From the NCBI RefSeq assembly GCF_022352215.1, contig NZ_JAKRWF010000004.1:248001-312000 (forward strand): a stretch of DNA of 64,000 nucleotides, read 5' to 3'. The notes beneath the pieces are model-generated. The model did not search any database. It worked only from the letters and a program-made list of their open reading frames with translations, and was not told where the DNA came from. This DNA comes from Flavihumibacter cheonanensis. Its GTDB lineage: Bacteria > Bacteroidota > Bacteroidia > Chitinophagales > Chitinophagaceae. Of the stretch, positions 52,701-60,972 are shown in pieces. Position numbers and translations under genes: made by a program. The stretch's first letter is position 1. The number at the start of each line of letters is the position of its first letter.

Positions 52701-53816
52701 TACAAAGGCATTGATATCTTCAAATGGCAAACTATTCCGGTTGGCAGGTTGATGGCGCACAAGAGGAAACTGCAAACTATTGGGGTCGTAATAAGAGATT
52801 CCTTTTTTGTAGGTGCCCAACCAAACAATGCCTTGATCATCCGGATACACTGCATAGAGTGCATTTTCTGCGATATAACCGGGGTCACCTTCTTTTGATT
52901 TCAAGACCTGTATAGCAGCGCGGTCTGCACTAATAATATTCACTCCTCCATGATCGGTGATGATCCAGATTTGTCCGGATGCATCCTGTGCAACTCCGGT
53001 AATGGTATTACTGCTGAGTGCAAGAGGAGTTGATTTTTCATGATACCGATGAATGGAATTACGGGCCGGATTGTAATGATAAACACCTTCTGAATTGTTT
53101 CTATGATAAATCCAGATTTCATCCTGTTTATCAATGAACATGGAAAAGCCTAGTATTGGTTTGATAGATTGCTTTTGTATGATCCGGGTCTGCACCAATA
53201 CTTTATCCTGATCCACGTCATATTTTTCCAATAATCCATTGTACCTTACCAGCCAGAGATATTTTTTTGAATCCAGTGCCGCGCAGGTAATAGGATTTGG
53301 TATTCCTTTTTCTATTCGGGTGGTGCGAAGCTGTTTGGGTTTTCCTTTGTCTGAAACCTTGTACACGCCTGCATCTGCATAGATGAAATAATAATCCTGC
53401 TGTTGTTTGATGATGGTTACTAAACCATCTATTGGTAATCCTCGTGAAAGCAGGTAGCGATCCGAACGCCGGCTAAACTTTTCTGTAAAGGGATCATATA
53501 GGTTCCAGGTACTTTGCGTGCGGATCCAGAGTTTTCGATCCGGACCTTCCACAATCGTAGAAACATGATCATCCATGATGGTGGTGCTGTCTTCCTCGCG
53601 GTGCCGATAGGTTTTGAAGCCATAGCCATCGTAGCGATTGAGTCCCGACATGGTACCAAACCACATGAATCCCCGTTCGTCCTTAAAAATACAGTTGACC
53701 TGGTTGTTGGATAAGCCATGAGAAATATTGAGTTGTGCGAAGCGAAATTCAGTCGCCTGACCATTCATCATAAATGGCAATAGTAATGCAACGAATAAGG
53801 CAAGCAGGCGACTCAT
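49719..53816 (-). CDS. hybrid two-component system (HTCS) regulator
   Basis: A 1,365-residue one-protein sensor-regulator. Order: signal peptide (1-20); a long two-component-regulator propeller sensor (about 25-735) with recurring blades such as FKDERGFMWFGTMSGLNRYDG and IFEDSNLNLWIGMLNSGLDR; a Y_Y_Y domain (about 735-798); a membrane helix (about 802-825); HisKA with His near 860 in NVSHEFRTPISL; an ATPase domain with DNGIGIPADQRDKIFEPF near 1010; a receiver with Asp near 1148 in LVVSDISMP; and an AraC-type HTH (about 1255-1350) with VAYMVGFNNPKYFARYFKE. All catalytic sites look intact. It senses an oligosaccharide in the periplasm and switches on the adjacent susCD operon, as known for HTCS proteins. 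Confidence 0.96.
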   Translation of the reverse strand: MSRLLALFVALLLPFMMNGQATEFRFAQLNISHGLSNNQVNCIFKDERGFMWFGTMSGLNRYDGYGFKTYRHREEDSTTIMDDHVSTIVEGPDRKLWIRTQSTWNLYDPFTEKFSRRSDRYLLSRGLPIDGLVTIIKQQQDYYFIYADAGVYKVSDKGKPKQLRTTRIEKGIPNPITCAALDSKKYLWLVRYNGLLEKYDVDQDKVLVQTRIIQKQSIKPILGFSMFIDKQDEIWIYHRNNSEGVYHYNPARNSIHRYHEKSTPLALSSNTITGVAQDASGQIWIITDHGGVNIISADRAAIQVLKSKEGDPGYIAENALYAVYPDDQGIVWLGTYKKGISYYDPNSLQFPLVRHQPANRNSLPFEDINAFVEDKKGNLWIGSNGGGLIYYDRQQNSFRQFRHQPENPNSLSNDVIVTLYLDHQDKLWIGTYQGGMDCFDGKTFMHYRHNEQDPNSLAANNVFTIFEDSNLNLWIGMLNSGLDRLDRKTNTFYHHNLGVPNTLHHDNVTSLMEDSRGNLWIGTSWGIDVLDKSSGRFINYTAENSKLSYNSVNGILEDHNGNIWVATQRGLNVLPRGKTEFLSFSLKDGLPDNTILDILQDNQKKLWVSTKSGLSRIEILIENGSAAGIRCMNYNEHDGLQSREFNRYAAYKTRSGELIFGGAYGFNLFKPELLKAPVHQPPVVLTDFQLFNRTVSVGEKVNNRDVLLQSITETKELKLAHNQNDFTIQFAALGYSNAAKIRYAYLLEGFNKDWIIANGNTRMATYTNLDPGDYTFRVRTSNAEGGWNEEALSVQLTIAPPFWKTPWAYLLYAVTITAVIYFARRQIIRREQMRMQLAIERQEAQRIRELDQMKTRFFTNVSHEFRTPISLILIPIQKMITETAPGEMRNQFEMINRNAKRLLNMVNELLDFRKMQEHQQRLQVSESDIIAYIQEVAASFNDMANNKHIEYRYQGITDPVKMYFDKEKLERILFNLLSNAFKFTPERGQVKLEVKTCKGEAGPLLEINVTDNGIGIPADQRDKIFEPFYQAGSPEHILNQGSGIGLSITREFVEMHGGQIKVEPVTPKGSCFRIYLPIKASTLESSDPTHVLESSQQLFKKPTLLLVEDNDDFRTYLKNSLREHFNIIEAVQGMEGWKKVLSAHPDLVVSDISMPILSGIELCRKIKTDSRTRHIPVILLTALEGEVTELQALETGPNDYMTKPFNYDILFSRIKNLLNYQSVVKETYQKQLEVNPSEPEVEEEGEDQFIRKALAIIEKNMGDAEFNVDNLRQELYMSRTSLYKKVLALTGQTPIEFIRQIRLKRAAQLLEKSNHNVTEVAYMVGFNNPKYFARYFKEAFGQLPSQYQQERKAKIVPGPGTFPTD

Positions 53817-53914
53817 GTCAGCAGTTATAATTAGGGACCATTAATATAATGTAATTTTCAGATTGCAGCCAGCAGTATCAAAAAACAACCTGATTTTATC
53901 AAAATAATACTTTT

Positions 53915-54460
53915 ATGAGCAAGGAAACTTCAAAACGTTTATGCATTCTTTACATCGCTATGAGTCTGGATGGGTACATCGCAGGCAAAGATGACAATCT
54001 TGATTTTTTAAGCAAAGTAGAATTAGCAGGAGAAGATTATGGGTATGCTTCGTTTCAACATGAGGTGGATACATTGATCTGGGGAAGGCGTACTTATGAT
54101 AAAGTGCTCAGTATTGGTTGGGAGTTCCATCATCGCGACAAAAAATGTTACGTGGTATCAACGACCCGAAAAGGTTCAGATGAGAACGTGGAGTTTGTTA
54201 CAGATCCGGTAGAATTGGTACGTTCCTTGAAAGCATCACCCGGGAAACATATTTACTGTGATGGAGGTGGGGGAGTTGTAGCAGCTTTACTGTCCGCGAA
54301 ATTAATTGATCGGTTGATCGTTTCCGTTATACCTCATTTGGTAGGAGATGGGATTCGCTTGTTCAGAGAGGGGTTGCCTGAACAGGAGTTGGTTTTCCGG
54401 TCAGCCAATACTTTTCCAACTGGATTGGTACAGCTTACCTACGATGTTAAAATTGTTTAA
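53915..54460 (+). CDS. dihydrofolate reductase-family (RibD C-terminal) protein
   Basis: A 181-residue cytoplasmic protein of the RibD C-terminal / DHFR-like group. It has the start LYIAMSLDGYIAGKDDNLDFL, the central LIWGRRTYDKVLSIGWEF, the glycine-rich nucleotide-binding segment IYCDGGGGVVAALLSAKLID and the closing LIVSVIPHLVGDGIRLF. It presumably reduces a pteridine- or pyrimidine-type substrate with NADPH, but it is not a canonical FolA and riboflavin genes are absent here. It is transcribed alone, divergent from the HTCS regulator with 98 bases between. Confidence 0.9.
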   Translation: MSKETSKRLCILYIAMSLDGYIAGKDDNLDFLSKVELAGEDYGYASFQHEVDTLIWGRRTYDKVLSIGWEFHHRDKKCYVVSTTRKGSDENVEFVTDPVELVRSLKASPGKHIYCDGGGGVVAALLSAKLIDRLIVSVIPHLVGDGIRLFREGLPEQELVFRSANTFPTGLVQLTYDVKIV

Positions 54461-54524
54461 GAATCGGGTAAGAGTTCGTAAGGTTGGGCTGATGGAGGCG
54501 GTGGGGATTCTGTATATTTAAGGT

Positions 54525-55553
54525 ATGGATCGTAGAAAATTTGTCAAAAACAGCTCCCTTGCCATGGCAGGATTAATGATCAACCCGATTGATGGCCTTA
54601 GCCAGGAACCCCGCTTCGGGCATGGTCCTAAGCGCTATAAGATTGATACCCGCTGGAGTCAGGCGGATGTGTCGAAAACCCCTGTGAACGACTGCCATGA
54701 AATGGTGCAGGACGCCAAGGGGCGCATCATCCTGTTGACCAATGAAACCAAGAACAATGTGATGATCTATGACAAGGGTGGCAAGCTGCTCAGTTACTGG
54801 GGTACTACCTATCCAGGCGCACATGGTTTAACGCTATTCAATGAGAATGGAACAGATGTGCTGTTTATCTGTGATAATAACCGTCACCAGGTGATCAAGA
54901 CAACCGTGGATGGCCGCGAGCTGATGGTACTGGATTATCCCAAAGAGGCGGGGATTTACAGCAAGGCGGATGAGTATGTGCCTACAGAAACAACCATCGC
55001 ACCCAATGGAGATATCTTTGTAGCAGATGGCTATGGCAAGGATTATATCCTGCACTATGATGCTAAAGGGAAATTCCTGGGTTATTTCGGCGGACGTGGA
55101 GCTGAGTCCAAACACCTGAAGAATGCACACGGTGTTTGCTTTGATAACCGCGATAAAAAGAATCCCTGCCTGATTGTTACGTCGCGCGAAGAGAATGCCT
55201 TCAAGCGATATGATCTGAAAGGAAATTATCTCAATACCATTGCGCTGCCCGGTGCCTGGGTTTGTCGCCCTGTTATCAAAGGCGATTATCTCTATGCGGC
55301 GGTGCTGCAATCAAGTGATCGTCCCTGGCAGTCTTCCGGTTTTATCACCATCCTGGATAAGAACAATAAAGTGGTATCCAATCCCGGTGGAAATGAACCT
55401 GTTTACAAGAATGGGGTATTACAACCGCTCACGCAGCTGAATCCACTTTTTGCCTATCCCCATGATGTTTGTGTGGACGATGAAGAGAATATCTATGTGG
55501 CGCAGTGGAATTCACGTAAAGTGTATCCGTATAAACTTACTCCGGTAGTCTGA
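54525..55553 (+). CDS. twin-arginine-exported six-bladed beta-propeller (NHL-type) protein
   Basis: A 342-residue protein with a twin-arginine signal (MDRRKFVKNSSLAMAGLMIN). The rest is a six-bladed NHL-like propeller, with repeat phrases such as HEMVQDAKGRIILLTNETKNN, FICDNNRHQVIKTTVDGRE, TIAPNGDIFVADGYGKDYIL, HGVCFDNRDKKNPCLIVTSRE and HDVCVDDEENIYVAQWN. Similar proteins include lyase-like and lactonase-like propellers and peptidyl-alpha-hydroxyglycine lyase relatives, but no catalytic set is firm enough to choose. It converges on leuB, with a strong palindromic repeat between. Confidence 0.82.
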   Translation: MDRRKFVKNSSLAMAGLMINPIDGLSQEPRFGHGPKRYKIDTRWSQADVSKTPVNDCHEMVQDAKGRIILLTNETKNNVMIYDKGGKLLSYWGTTYPGAHGLTLFNENGTDVLFICDNNRHQVIKTTVDGRELMVLDYPKEAGIYSKADEYVPTETTIAPNGDIFVADGYGKDYILHYDAKGKFLGYFGGRGAESKHLKNAHGVCFDNRDKKNPCLIVTSREENAFKRYDLKGNYLNTIALPGAWVCRPVIKGDYLYAAVLQSSDRPWQSSGFITILDKNNKVVSNPGGNEPVYKNGVLQPLTQLNPLFAYPHDVCVDDEENIYVAQWNSRKVYPYKLTPVV

Positions 55554-55554
55554 T

Positions 55555-55620
55555 TTCACCGGTCGGGTGAATTTTCCGGTAGATTTTCCGGTCGGGTATA
55601 TCCCGCCCGGTAAATCTACC
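55555..55620. repeat. REP-like palindromes between convergent genes
   Basis: Two adjacent palindromes lie two bases after the propeller stop. TTCACC / GGTGAA at 55555-55571 has a five-base loop. The second has 19-base arms at 55578-55596 and 55602-55620 around TATAT, matching at 17 of 19 positions. TTTTCCGGT occurs twice at the start. Both contain a CCGGtCGGGT core like that of the 8341-8387 element (CCGGaCGGGT). There is no U-tract, though the structure could still stop transcription from either side. Confidence 0.75.
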
Positions 55621-55632
55621 ACATGGAATACC

Positions 55633-56706
55633 TTATATCTCCGCCAATACCTTTTCCCCCATCGCCGCCGTTCCCAAAATTTTATCTTTCGGCGTATTAG
55701 CATCCGCAATATCTCCTGTGCGATAACCTGCTTTCAGCACCTTGTCTACCGCATTGATCACTGCTTCAGATTCTGCTTTCATTCCGAAGGAAATATCCAG
55801 CAGCAGAGCAGCGGAGAGAATAGAAGCCAGTGGGTTCGCAACTCCTTTTCCTGTAATATCATGCGCAGATCCGTGAATAGGTTCATATACACCAGTACCA
55901 TCACCAATAGAGGCACTGGCCAGCATGCCCATGGAGCCTGCGATTTGTGAAGCTTCATCAGTCAGAATATCACCAAACAAATTGGCTGTAACCACCACAT
56001 CAAAACGACGCGGATCCTTAATCAGCAACATGGCTGTTGCATCCACGAACTGGTGCTCCACTTCCACATCGGGATAATCCTGTGCTACTTTCTGTACCAC
56101 TTCTCTCCAGAGACGGGAGGTTTCCAGTACGTTGGCTTTATCTACCGAACATAATTTCTTGCGACGCGTACGTGCTGCATCAAATGCCTTGCGTGCAATG
56201 CGTTCTACTTCATAGCGACTGTATTCTGCCAGATCATAGGCCGTATCACCCTCATTCTTGCGACCTTTTTCACCGAAGTAAATATCACCTGTCAGCTCCC
56301 GGAAGAAGAGGATATCAGCTCCACGAAGGATCTCAGGTTTGATGCTGGACGCATCCAGTAATTCATCAAATAATTTAATGGGGCGAAGGTTGGCATACAA
56401 GCCCAGCTCCTTGCGCATTTTCAGCAATCCCTGCTCCGGACGTACTTTCGCAGAGGGATCATTATCGTATTTAGGATGTCCTACTGCGCCGAATAATACG
56501 GCATCAGAGGCTTTCATTTTAGCGAGCGATTCATCCGGCAATGCCTGTCCGGTTGCTTCAATGGCTACATGCCCGATCAGCGCTTCATCATAGGTAAAAC
56601 TGTGTCCGAATTTGGCCGCGATGGCATCCAATACCTGTTTGCCTACTGCTGTCACTTCCTGTCCGATGCCATCTCCGGGCACCACTAAAATCTTTTTATT
56701 CGCCAT
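55633..56706 (-). CDS. leuB: 3-isopropylmalate dehydrogenase
   Basis: Oxidatively decarboxylates 3-isopropylmalate to 2-oxoisocaproate (via 2-isopropyl-3-oxosuccinate) with NAD. The 357 residues carry the family pattern: VVPGDGIGQEVT, LFGAVGHPKYDN, the substrate-binding arginines in LRPEQGL-like context (seen as VRPEQGLLKMRKELGLYANLRPIK), GDIYFGEKGR, and the metal-binding Asp in TANLFGDILTDEASQIAGSMG followed by YEPIHGSAHDITGKG. The Ile-rich NAD-specificity region is intact. It is last in the leuC-leuD-synthase-leuB operon, 19 bases after the synthase. If the synthase makes citramalate, LeuB would serve isoleucine synthesis as well. Confidence 0.96.
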   Translation of the reverse strand: MANKKILVVPGDGIGQEVTAVGKQVLDAIAAKFGHSFTYDEALIGHVAIEATGQALPDESLAKMKASDAVLFGAVGHPKYDNDPSAKVRPEQGLLKMRKELGLYANLRPIKLFDELLDASSIKPEILRGADILFFRELTGDIYFGEKGRKNEGDTAYDLAEYSRYEVERIARKAFDAARTRRKKLCSVDKANVLETSRLWREVVQKVAQDYPDVEVEHQFVDATAMLLIKDPRRFDVVVTANLFGDILTDEASQIAGSMGMLASASIGDGTGVYEPIHGSAHDITGKGVANPLASILSAALLLDISFGMKAESEAVINAVDKVLKAGYRTGDIADANTPKDKILGTAAMGEKVLAEI

Positions 56707-56725
56707 TGATTGAAAGGGTTATTGT

Positions 56726-58249
56726 TCAGATAATATTAAGCATTTTCTGTGTGGCTTTGATGGCCGATACAGTTTGGTCACTATCGAGTCCGCGTGTTTT
56801 AAATTCCTTTTGCTGATTCTTCCAGGTAATGACGGTTTCACAAAGTGCATCACTTTTTCCGCCGGGTGGAATCCGCACCGCATAATCGACCAGCAAAGGC
56901 AACTCGATTTTTTTCTGTTTGTAAATTTTCTTGAGGGCATTCATGAAGGCATCGTACTGGCCATCGCCCTGTGCCTGCTCCTCAAATTCCTCTCCGGCAA
57001 TACTTATTTTGATCGTAACCGAAGGATTCAGGTTTTTGGCATGCACCAGGGCATAATTTTCGATGCGCACTTTGTCCTCGATAGTATTACTGTCAAGCAC
57101 ATCCGAAATGATATAGGGCAGGTCTGCCTGCGTTACCACTTCTTTGCGATCACCTAATTCAATGATACGTTGTGTTACTTTTTTCAGATCCTGGTCGGAC
57201 AACTGGATGCCTAGTTGTGCCAGGTTGTTTTCGATATTGGCTTTGCCACTGGTTTTACCCAGGGCGTATTTGCGCTGGCGACCAAAACGCTCGGGCATCA
57301 GGTCGCTGAAATAGAGTTTATTCTTTTTGTCGCCATCGGCATGGATGCCGGCTGTTTGCGTGAATACGTTTTCGCCTACTACCGGTTTGTTCACAGGAAT
57401 ACGGAATCCGGAGAAGGTCTCCACCAGTTTGCTTACCGTGTAAAGCGATTTCTCTACCACATTGGTTTTAACTCCCGGCATGAAATCATTCAATACCGCG
57501 ATGGCACTTGCCAGGGGCGCATTACCTGCGCGTTCGCCCATCCCATTGATAGTAAGATGTAAACCATGCGCGCCGGCTTTTACTCCTTCCAGTACATTGG
57601 CGGTACCGAGGTCGTAATCATTGTGCGCGTGAAAATCAAAATGGATACCCGGATAACGTTGTACAATAGCCGAAACATATTCCCTTACTTCATCGGGCGT
57701 AAGAATGCCCAACGTATCGGGCAGCATGATTCGTTTAACCGGCTGCGTTATGAGGAAGTCGAGGTACTGGTATACATAATCCGGCGAATGCCGCATACCA
57801 TTACTCCAGTCTTCTAAATATATATTGGCATCGATTCCTTTTTTCTTCGCCAGCGCCAGTACTTCTTTTACATCCGCAAAATGTTCTGTGGGCTTTTTCT
57901 TCAGTTGATGCGTAAGGTGATTCAGTGATCCTTTGGTGAGCAGGTTCATCACTTTGGCTCCGGCCTGTTGCATCCATTGAATGCTGACATCACCATCCAC
58001 AAACGTAAGCACTTCCACTTTGTGCAGGAGTCCGTTTGCCTTGGCCCATTTGGTGATTTTTTTTACTGCATCAAATTCGCCTTCAGAAACGCGGGCGGAG
58101 GCAATTTCAATACGATCCACTTTTACTTCGGTCAACAATAATTGCGCGATGGTTAACTTCTCCGAGGCGGAAAAAGAAACCCCGCTGGTCTGCTCACCAT
58201 CCCGAAGGGTGGTATCCATGATCTCAAGGGAACGCTTGGCGGGTGACAT
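56726..58249 (-). CDS. 2-isopropylmalate synthase / citramalate synthase-like
   Basis: A 507-residue acyl-transferase of the LeuA/CimA family. The HMGL-like TIM barrel starts with the metal-binding EIMDTTLRDGEQTSGVSF and contains FHAHNDYDLGTANVLEGVKAG and the GMGERAGNAPLASAIAVL motif. The C-terminal third (about residues 385-507) is a LeuA-type allosteric domain (VTIKISIAGEEFEEQAQGDG). Its position between leuD and leuB, and its divergence from standard LeuA, match a second copy commonly present in Bacteroidota. It could be citramalate synthase (pyruvate plus acetyl-CoA, toward isoleucine) rather than LeuA; the sequence alone does not decide. No classical leuA is in the window. Confidence 0.85.
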   Translation of the reverse strand: MSPAKRSLEIMDTTLRDGEQTSGVSFSASEKLTIAQLLLTEVKVDRIEIASARVSEGEFDAVKKITKWAKANGLLHKVEVLTFVDGDVSIQWMQQAGAKVMNLLTKGSLNHLTHQLKKKPTEHFADVKEVLALAKKKGIDANIYLEDWSNGMRHSPDYVYQYLDFLITQPVKRIMLPDTLGILTPDEVREYVSAIVQRYPGIHFDFHAHNDYDLGTANVLEGVKAGAHGLHLTINGMGERAGNAPLASAIAVLNDFMPGVKTNVVEKSLYTVSKLVETFSGFRIPVNKPVVGENVFTQTAGIHADGDKKNKLYFSDLMPERFGRQRKYALGKTSGKANIENNLAQLGIQLSDQDLKKVTQRIIELGDRKEVVTQADLPYIISDVLDSNTIEDKVRIENYALVHAKNLNPSVTIKISIAGEEFEEQAQGDGQYDAFMNALKKIYKQKKIELPLLVDYAVRIPPGGKSDALCETVITWKNQQKEFKTRGLDSDQTVSAIKATQKMLNII

Positions 58250-58266
58250 GTTGGTAGGGCTTGCTA

Positions 58267-58863
58267 TTAATAGGGGCTGTTCGCTGCAAAGGCTTTGATC
58301 TCTTCTTTCATCGCCTGCAGGTAATCGATATCATCGAATCCATTCATCAGGTTGTGTTTTTTATAACCATTGATATCGAAGGATTCTTTTTCACCGGTTG
58401 CCAGGATCGTAATGCTTTGTTCCGGCAGGTTTACTTCGATTTCAGTTTTAGGATCCGCTTCAATTGCTTTGAAGATTTTATCCAGAAATTCAGCTGAAAT
58501 CTGCACGGGCAGAATACCTATGTTTAGTGAGTTGTTCTTGAAGATATCAGCAAAGAAGCTGGATACTACGCAACGGAAACCATAATCGTAAATGGCCCAG
58601 GCTGCGTGCTCGCGACTGCTGCCACTACCGAAGTTTTTTCCGGCTACAAGGATCTTTCCGGTATAGATGGGGTTGTTTAAAACGAAATCTGTTTTCGGGG
58701 TATTATCACTGTTATAGCGCCAATCGCGGAACAGGTTATCTCCAAAACCCTTGCGCTCGGTTGCTTTTAAAAAACGCGCAGGGATGATCTGGTCCGTATC
58801 CACATTTTCAATAGGCATGGGAACTGCGGTGGAACGGAGGATGGTGAAATTATCGTAAGCCAT
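58267..58863 (-). CDS. leuD: isopropylmalate isomerase small subunit
   Basis: The small subunit pairs with LeuC to isomerise 2- to 3-isopropylmalate through a dehydrated intermediate. The 198 residues show the typical start [22 protein letters not shown], the substrate-recognition loop [20 protein letters not shown] and the [20 protein letters not shown] segment. It follows leuC after 45 bases that contain a short ACTTCATA-type tandem repeat, and it precedes the synthase gene by 17 bases. Confidence 0.96.
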   Translation of the reverse strand: MAYDNFTILRSTAVPMPIENVDTDQIIPARFLKATERKGFGDNLFRDWRYNSDNTPKTDFVLNNPIYTGKILVAGKNFGSGSSREHAAWAIYDYGFRCVVSSFFADIFKNNSLNIGILPVQISAEFLDKIFKAIEADPKTEIEVNLPEQSITILATGEKESFDINGYKKHNLMNGFDDIDYLQAMKEEIKAFAANSPY

Positions 58864-58867
58864 GAAT

Positions 58868-58901
58868 GGAAGTATGAAGTATGAAGTGTGAATTATGAAG
58901 T
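58868..58901. repeat. short TATGAAG tandem repeat between leuC and leuD
   Basis: TATGAAG occurs at 58873-58879, 58880-58886 and 58894-58900 (with a TGTGAAT variant between), covering most of the 45-base leuC-leuD gap. Similar simple repeats are common intergenic filler in this phylum. Confidence 0.6.
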
Positions 58902-58908
58902 AGGGTTA

Positions 58909-60312
58909 TCAAATCAGTTCGCGGGGATCGGTTACTACTCCGGTTACTGCGGCGGCGGCTGCTACAAGTGGACTAGCCAGCATGGTACGGGCACCCGGAC
59001 CTTGTCTTCCTTCGAAATTGCGGTTGCTGGTGCTCACAGCGTATTTGCCTGCAGGGATTTTATCATCGTTCATCGCCAGGCAGGCGGAACATCCGGGCTG
59101 ACGCAAGGAGAATCCCGCCTCTGTCAGGATATCGAGAATGCCTTCCTCCTTGATTTGCTGCTCTACGATATGTGAACCTGGTACGATCCAGGCAGTAACA
59201 TTATCTGCTTTTTTTCGACCTTTTACAATAGAAGCAAAGGCGCGGAAATCTTCAATGCGACCATTGGTGCAGGAACCGATGAATACATAATCCACCGGTT
59301 TGCCCAGCATGGGTTCGTCTTCATGGAAACCCATATAGTTGAGAGATTTTTCGTAGCTGGATTTGCCACTGCCGCTTTCATGGGAAACAGGAATATTTTT
59401 GCTGATACCGATGCCCATACCGGGGTTGGTACCGAAGGTGATCATCGGTTCAATGTTAGCAGCATCAAACACATATTCTTTATCAAAGCTGGCGCCTGCC
59501 TCGGTGTGCAGGGTTTTCCAATAATCCAGTGCTTTCTCCCAGGCTTCGCCTTTAGGAGCTTTTTCTCTGCCCTTGATATAATTGAACGTGGTAGCATCCG
59601 GGGCGATCATACCGCCTCTGGCGCCCATCTCGATACTCATGTTACATACTGTCATGCGGCCTTCCATGCTCATCTGCTCGAATACCTCACCTGCAAATTC
59701 AACGAAATAACCGGTAGCACCTGCTGCAGTCAGTTGTGAAATGATATAGAGCACCACATCTTTAGGAAGAACACCTTTATTGAGTTTACCATTCACGGAG
59801 ATGCGCATGGTTTTGGGGCGGGGCTGCATGATACACTGTGAGCTCAGCACCATTTCCACTTCTGAGGTACCAATACCAAAGGCGATGGCACCAAAAGCAC
59901 CGTGTGTGGAAGTATGGCTGTCGCCACATACGATGGTCATGCCCGGAAGGGTAATTCCATTCTCCGGACCAACAACATGTACGATACCATTTTTTGGGTT
60001 ACCTAGTCCCCAATGTGAGATGCCATACTTGGCGGTATTGGTTTCAAGGGCTTTCAGCTGGTTGGCGGAAAGAGGATCGGCAACCGGCAAGTGTTGGTTG
60101 ATGGTAGGGGTATTATGGTCGGCGGTTGCAAATGTTTTTTCGGGGAAGAGGACAGAAAGTCCACGTGTTTCCAGTCCGAGGAAGGCAACCGGGCTCGTAA
60201 CTTCATGAATAAAATGACGATCGATCAATAAAACATCCGGTCCGTCCGGAATACTTTTCACCACATGTGCATCCCACACTTTCGCAAACAGGGTCTTCGG
60301 GCTTGTACTCAT
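58909..60312 (-). CDS. leuC: isopropylmalate isomerase large subunit
   Basis: A 467-residue aconitase-family subunit holding the 4Fe-4S cluster. Cluster cysteines appear in [19 protein letters not shown] and in [16 protein letters not shown]. Other landmarks are [15 protein letters not shown], the [25 protein letters not shown] motif and [20 protein letters not shown] near the end. It is the first gene of the leucine operon, with a 309-base upstream region. I saw no leucine-rich leader peptide or T-box in that region. Confidence 0.96.
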   Translation of the reverse strand: MSTSPKTLFAKVWDAHVVKSIPDGPDVLLIDRHFIHEVTSPVAFLGLETRGLSVLFPEKTFATADHNTPTINQHLPVADPLSANQLKALETNTAKYGISHWGLGNPKNGIVHVVGPENGITLPGMTIVCGDSHTSTHGAFGAIAFGIGTSEVEMVLSSQCIMQPRPKTMRISVNGKLNKGVLPKDVVLYIISQLTAAGATGYFVEFAGEVFEQMSMEGRMTVCNMSIEMGARGGMIAPDATTFNYIKGREKAPKGEAWEKALDYWKTLHTEAGASFDKEYVFDAANIEPMITFGTNPGMGIGISKNIPVSHESGSGKSSYEKSLNYMGFHEDEPMLGKPVDYVFIGSCTNGRIEDFRAFASIVKGRKKADNVTAWIVPGSHIVEQQIKEEGILDILTEAGFSLRQPGCSACLAMNDDKIPAGKYAVSTSNRNFEGRQGPGARTMLASPLVAAAAAVTGVVTDPRELI

Positions 60313-60621
60313 TTTTCAAAAATTATAATAGAACCGCTAATTTCTTAAAATTTGAGCAAATTCGGTGCAGAAAACTTGGGGGATGTCTAGAATAACTCCT
60401 AAATGCTTGAAAATTCTTTGATTAAAATACTAACTAGCATTTGTTTTTGCGAAGAAAGGGGGAAAGGAGGAGGGGGAATGGAGGATGTAGGAAAGGAGAA
60501 AGGGGCAATTGAAGATGGAGGCTGGGAGGGGGCGACTTCGCGTTATCAATTGTCCCATGGACTTTTGGGGTGATAGCCCCGAACTCCGATTGGTTCAAAA
60601 TGAATTCTCAGGTAAATAGGA
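60313..60621. other. intergenic region with a polypurine tract, presumed leuC promoter region
   Basis: These 309 bases separate leuC from the toxin gene, both on the minus strand. The part at about 60453-60537 is nearly all purine on the plus strand (runs such as GAAAGGGGGAAAGGAGGAGG). A short GGGG-TGATA-GCCC hairpin lies near 60567-60580. No gene, leader peptide or tRNA was recognised; the leuC promoter should be in the left half. Confidence 0.45.
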
Positions 60622-60972
60622 TTAGTATACCCTTTGTCTGATGTTGTTTTGTTCAATTACAGAAAATGCGGCTTCAAATTTTATTGTCTCTTCCAGCAAT
60701 AGTTTCAATAATTTTCTTCCTGCAAATAATGGATCAGCGCCTTTCTCTCTAAAGTAAATTACGCCGGGTTTATTAACAGACGAATACCGAAATACAATTT
60801 CACCGTAGTCTCGATCAAAAGTCAAAATGATTAAGTTTTCACGTAGGGCAATCTCAACCACTTCAATGTCAGCAATGCCAGGCTTTAATTCCTGTATACT
60901 AAGAATATGAAACCCTGCCTCACGTAATAATAGGATGCTGGGCTTGGGAAAATTTTCATTTGCAAGAAACAT
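60622..60972 (-). CDS. DUF5615 PIN-like toxin component
   Basis: A 116-residue PIN-like protein of the DUF5615 group, predicted to be an RNase toxin of a type II toxin-antitoxin pair. The typical strand-helix start FLANENFPKPSILLLREAGFHI is present, as are the acidic sites GIADIEVVEIALRENLIILTFDRDYGEIVF that form the metal pocket. It follows its DUF433 partner with a one-base TGATG overlap of stop and start, implying translational coupling. Antitoxin-first order and tight overlap are the norm for such pairs. Confidence 0.88.
   Translation of the reverse strand: MFLANENFPKPSILLLREAGFHILSIQELKPGIADIEVVEIALRENLIILTFDRDYGEIVFRYSSVNKPGVIYFREKGADPLFAGRKLLKLLLEETIKFEAAFSVIEQNNIRQRVY

Noticed and set aside
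60313-60621. A T-box, leucine leader peptide or other attenuator upstream of leuC.
   Set aside because: No T-box stem or run of leucine codons in a small frame was found; only a polypurine stretch and a weak hairpin.
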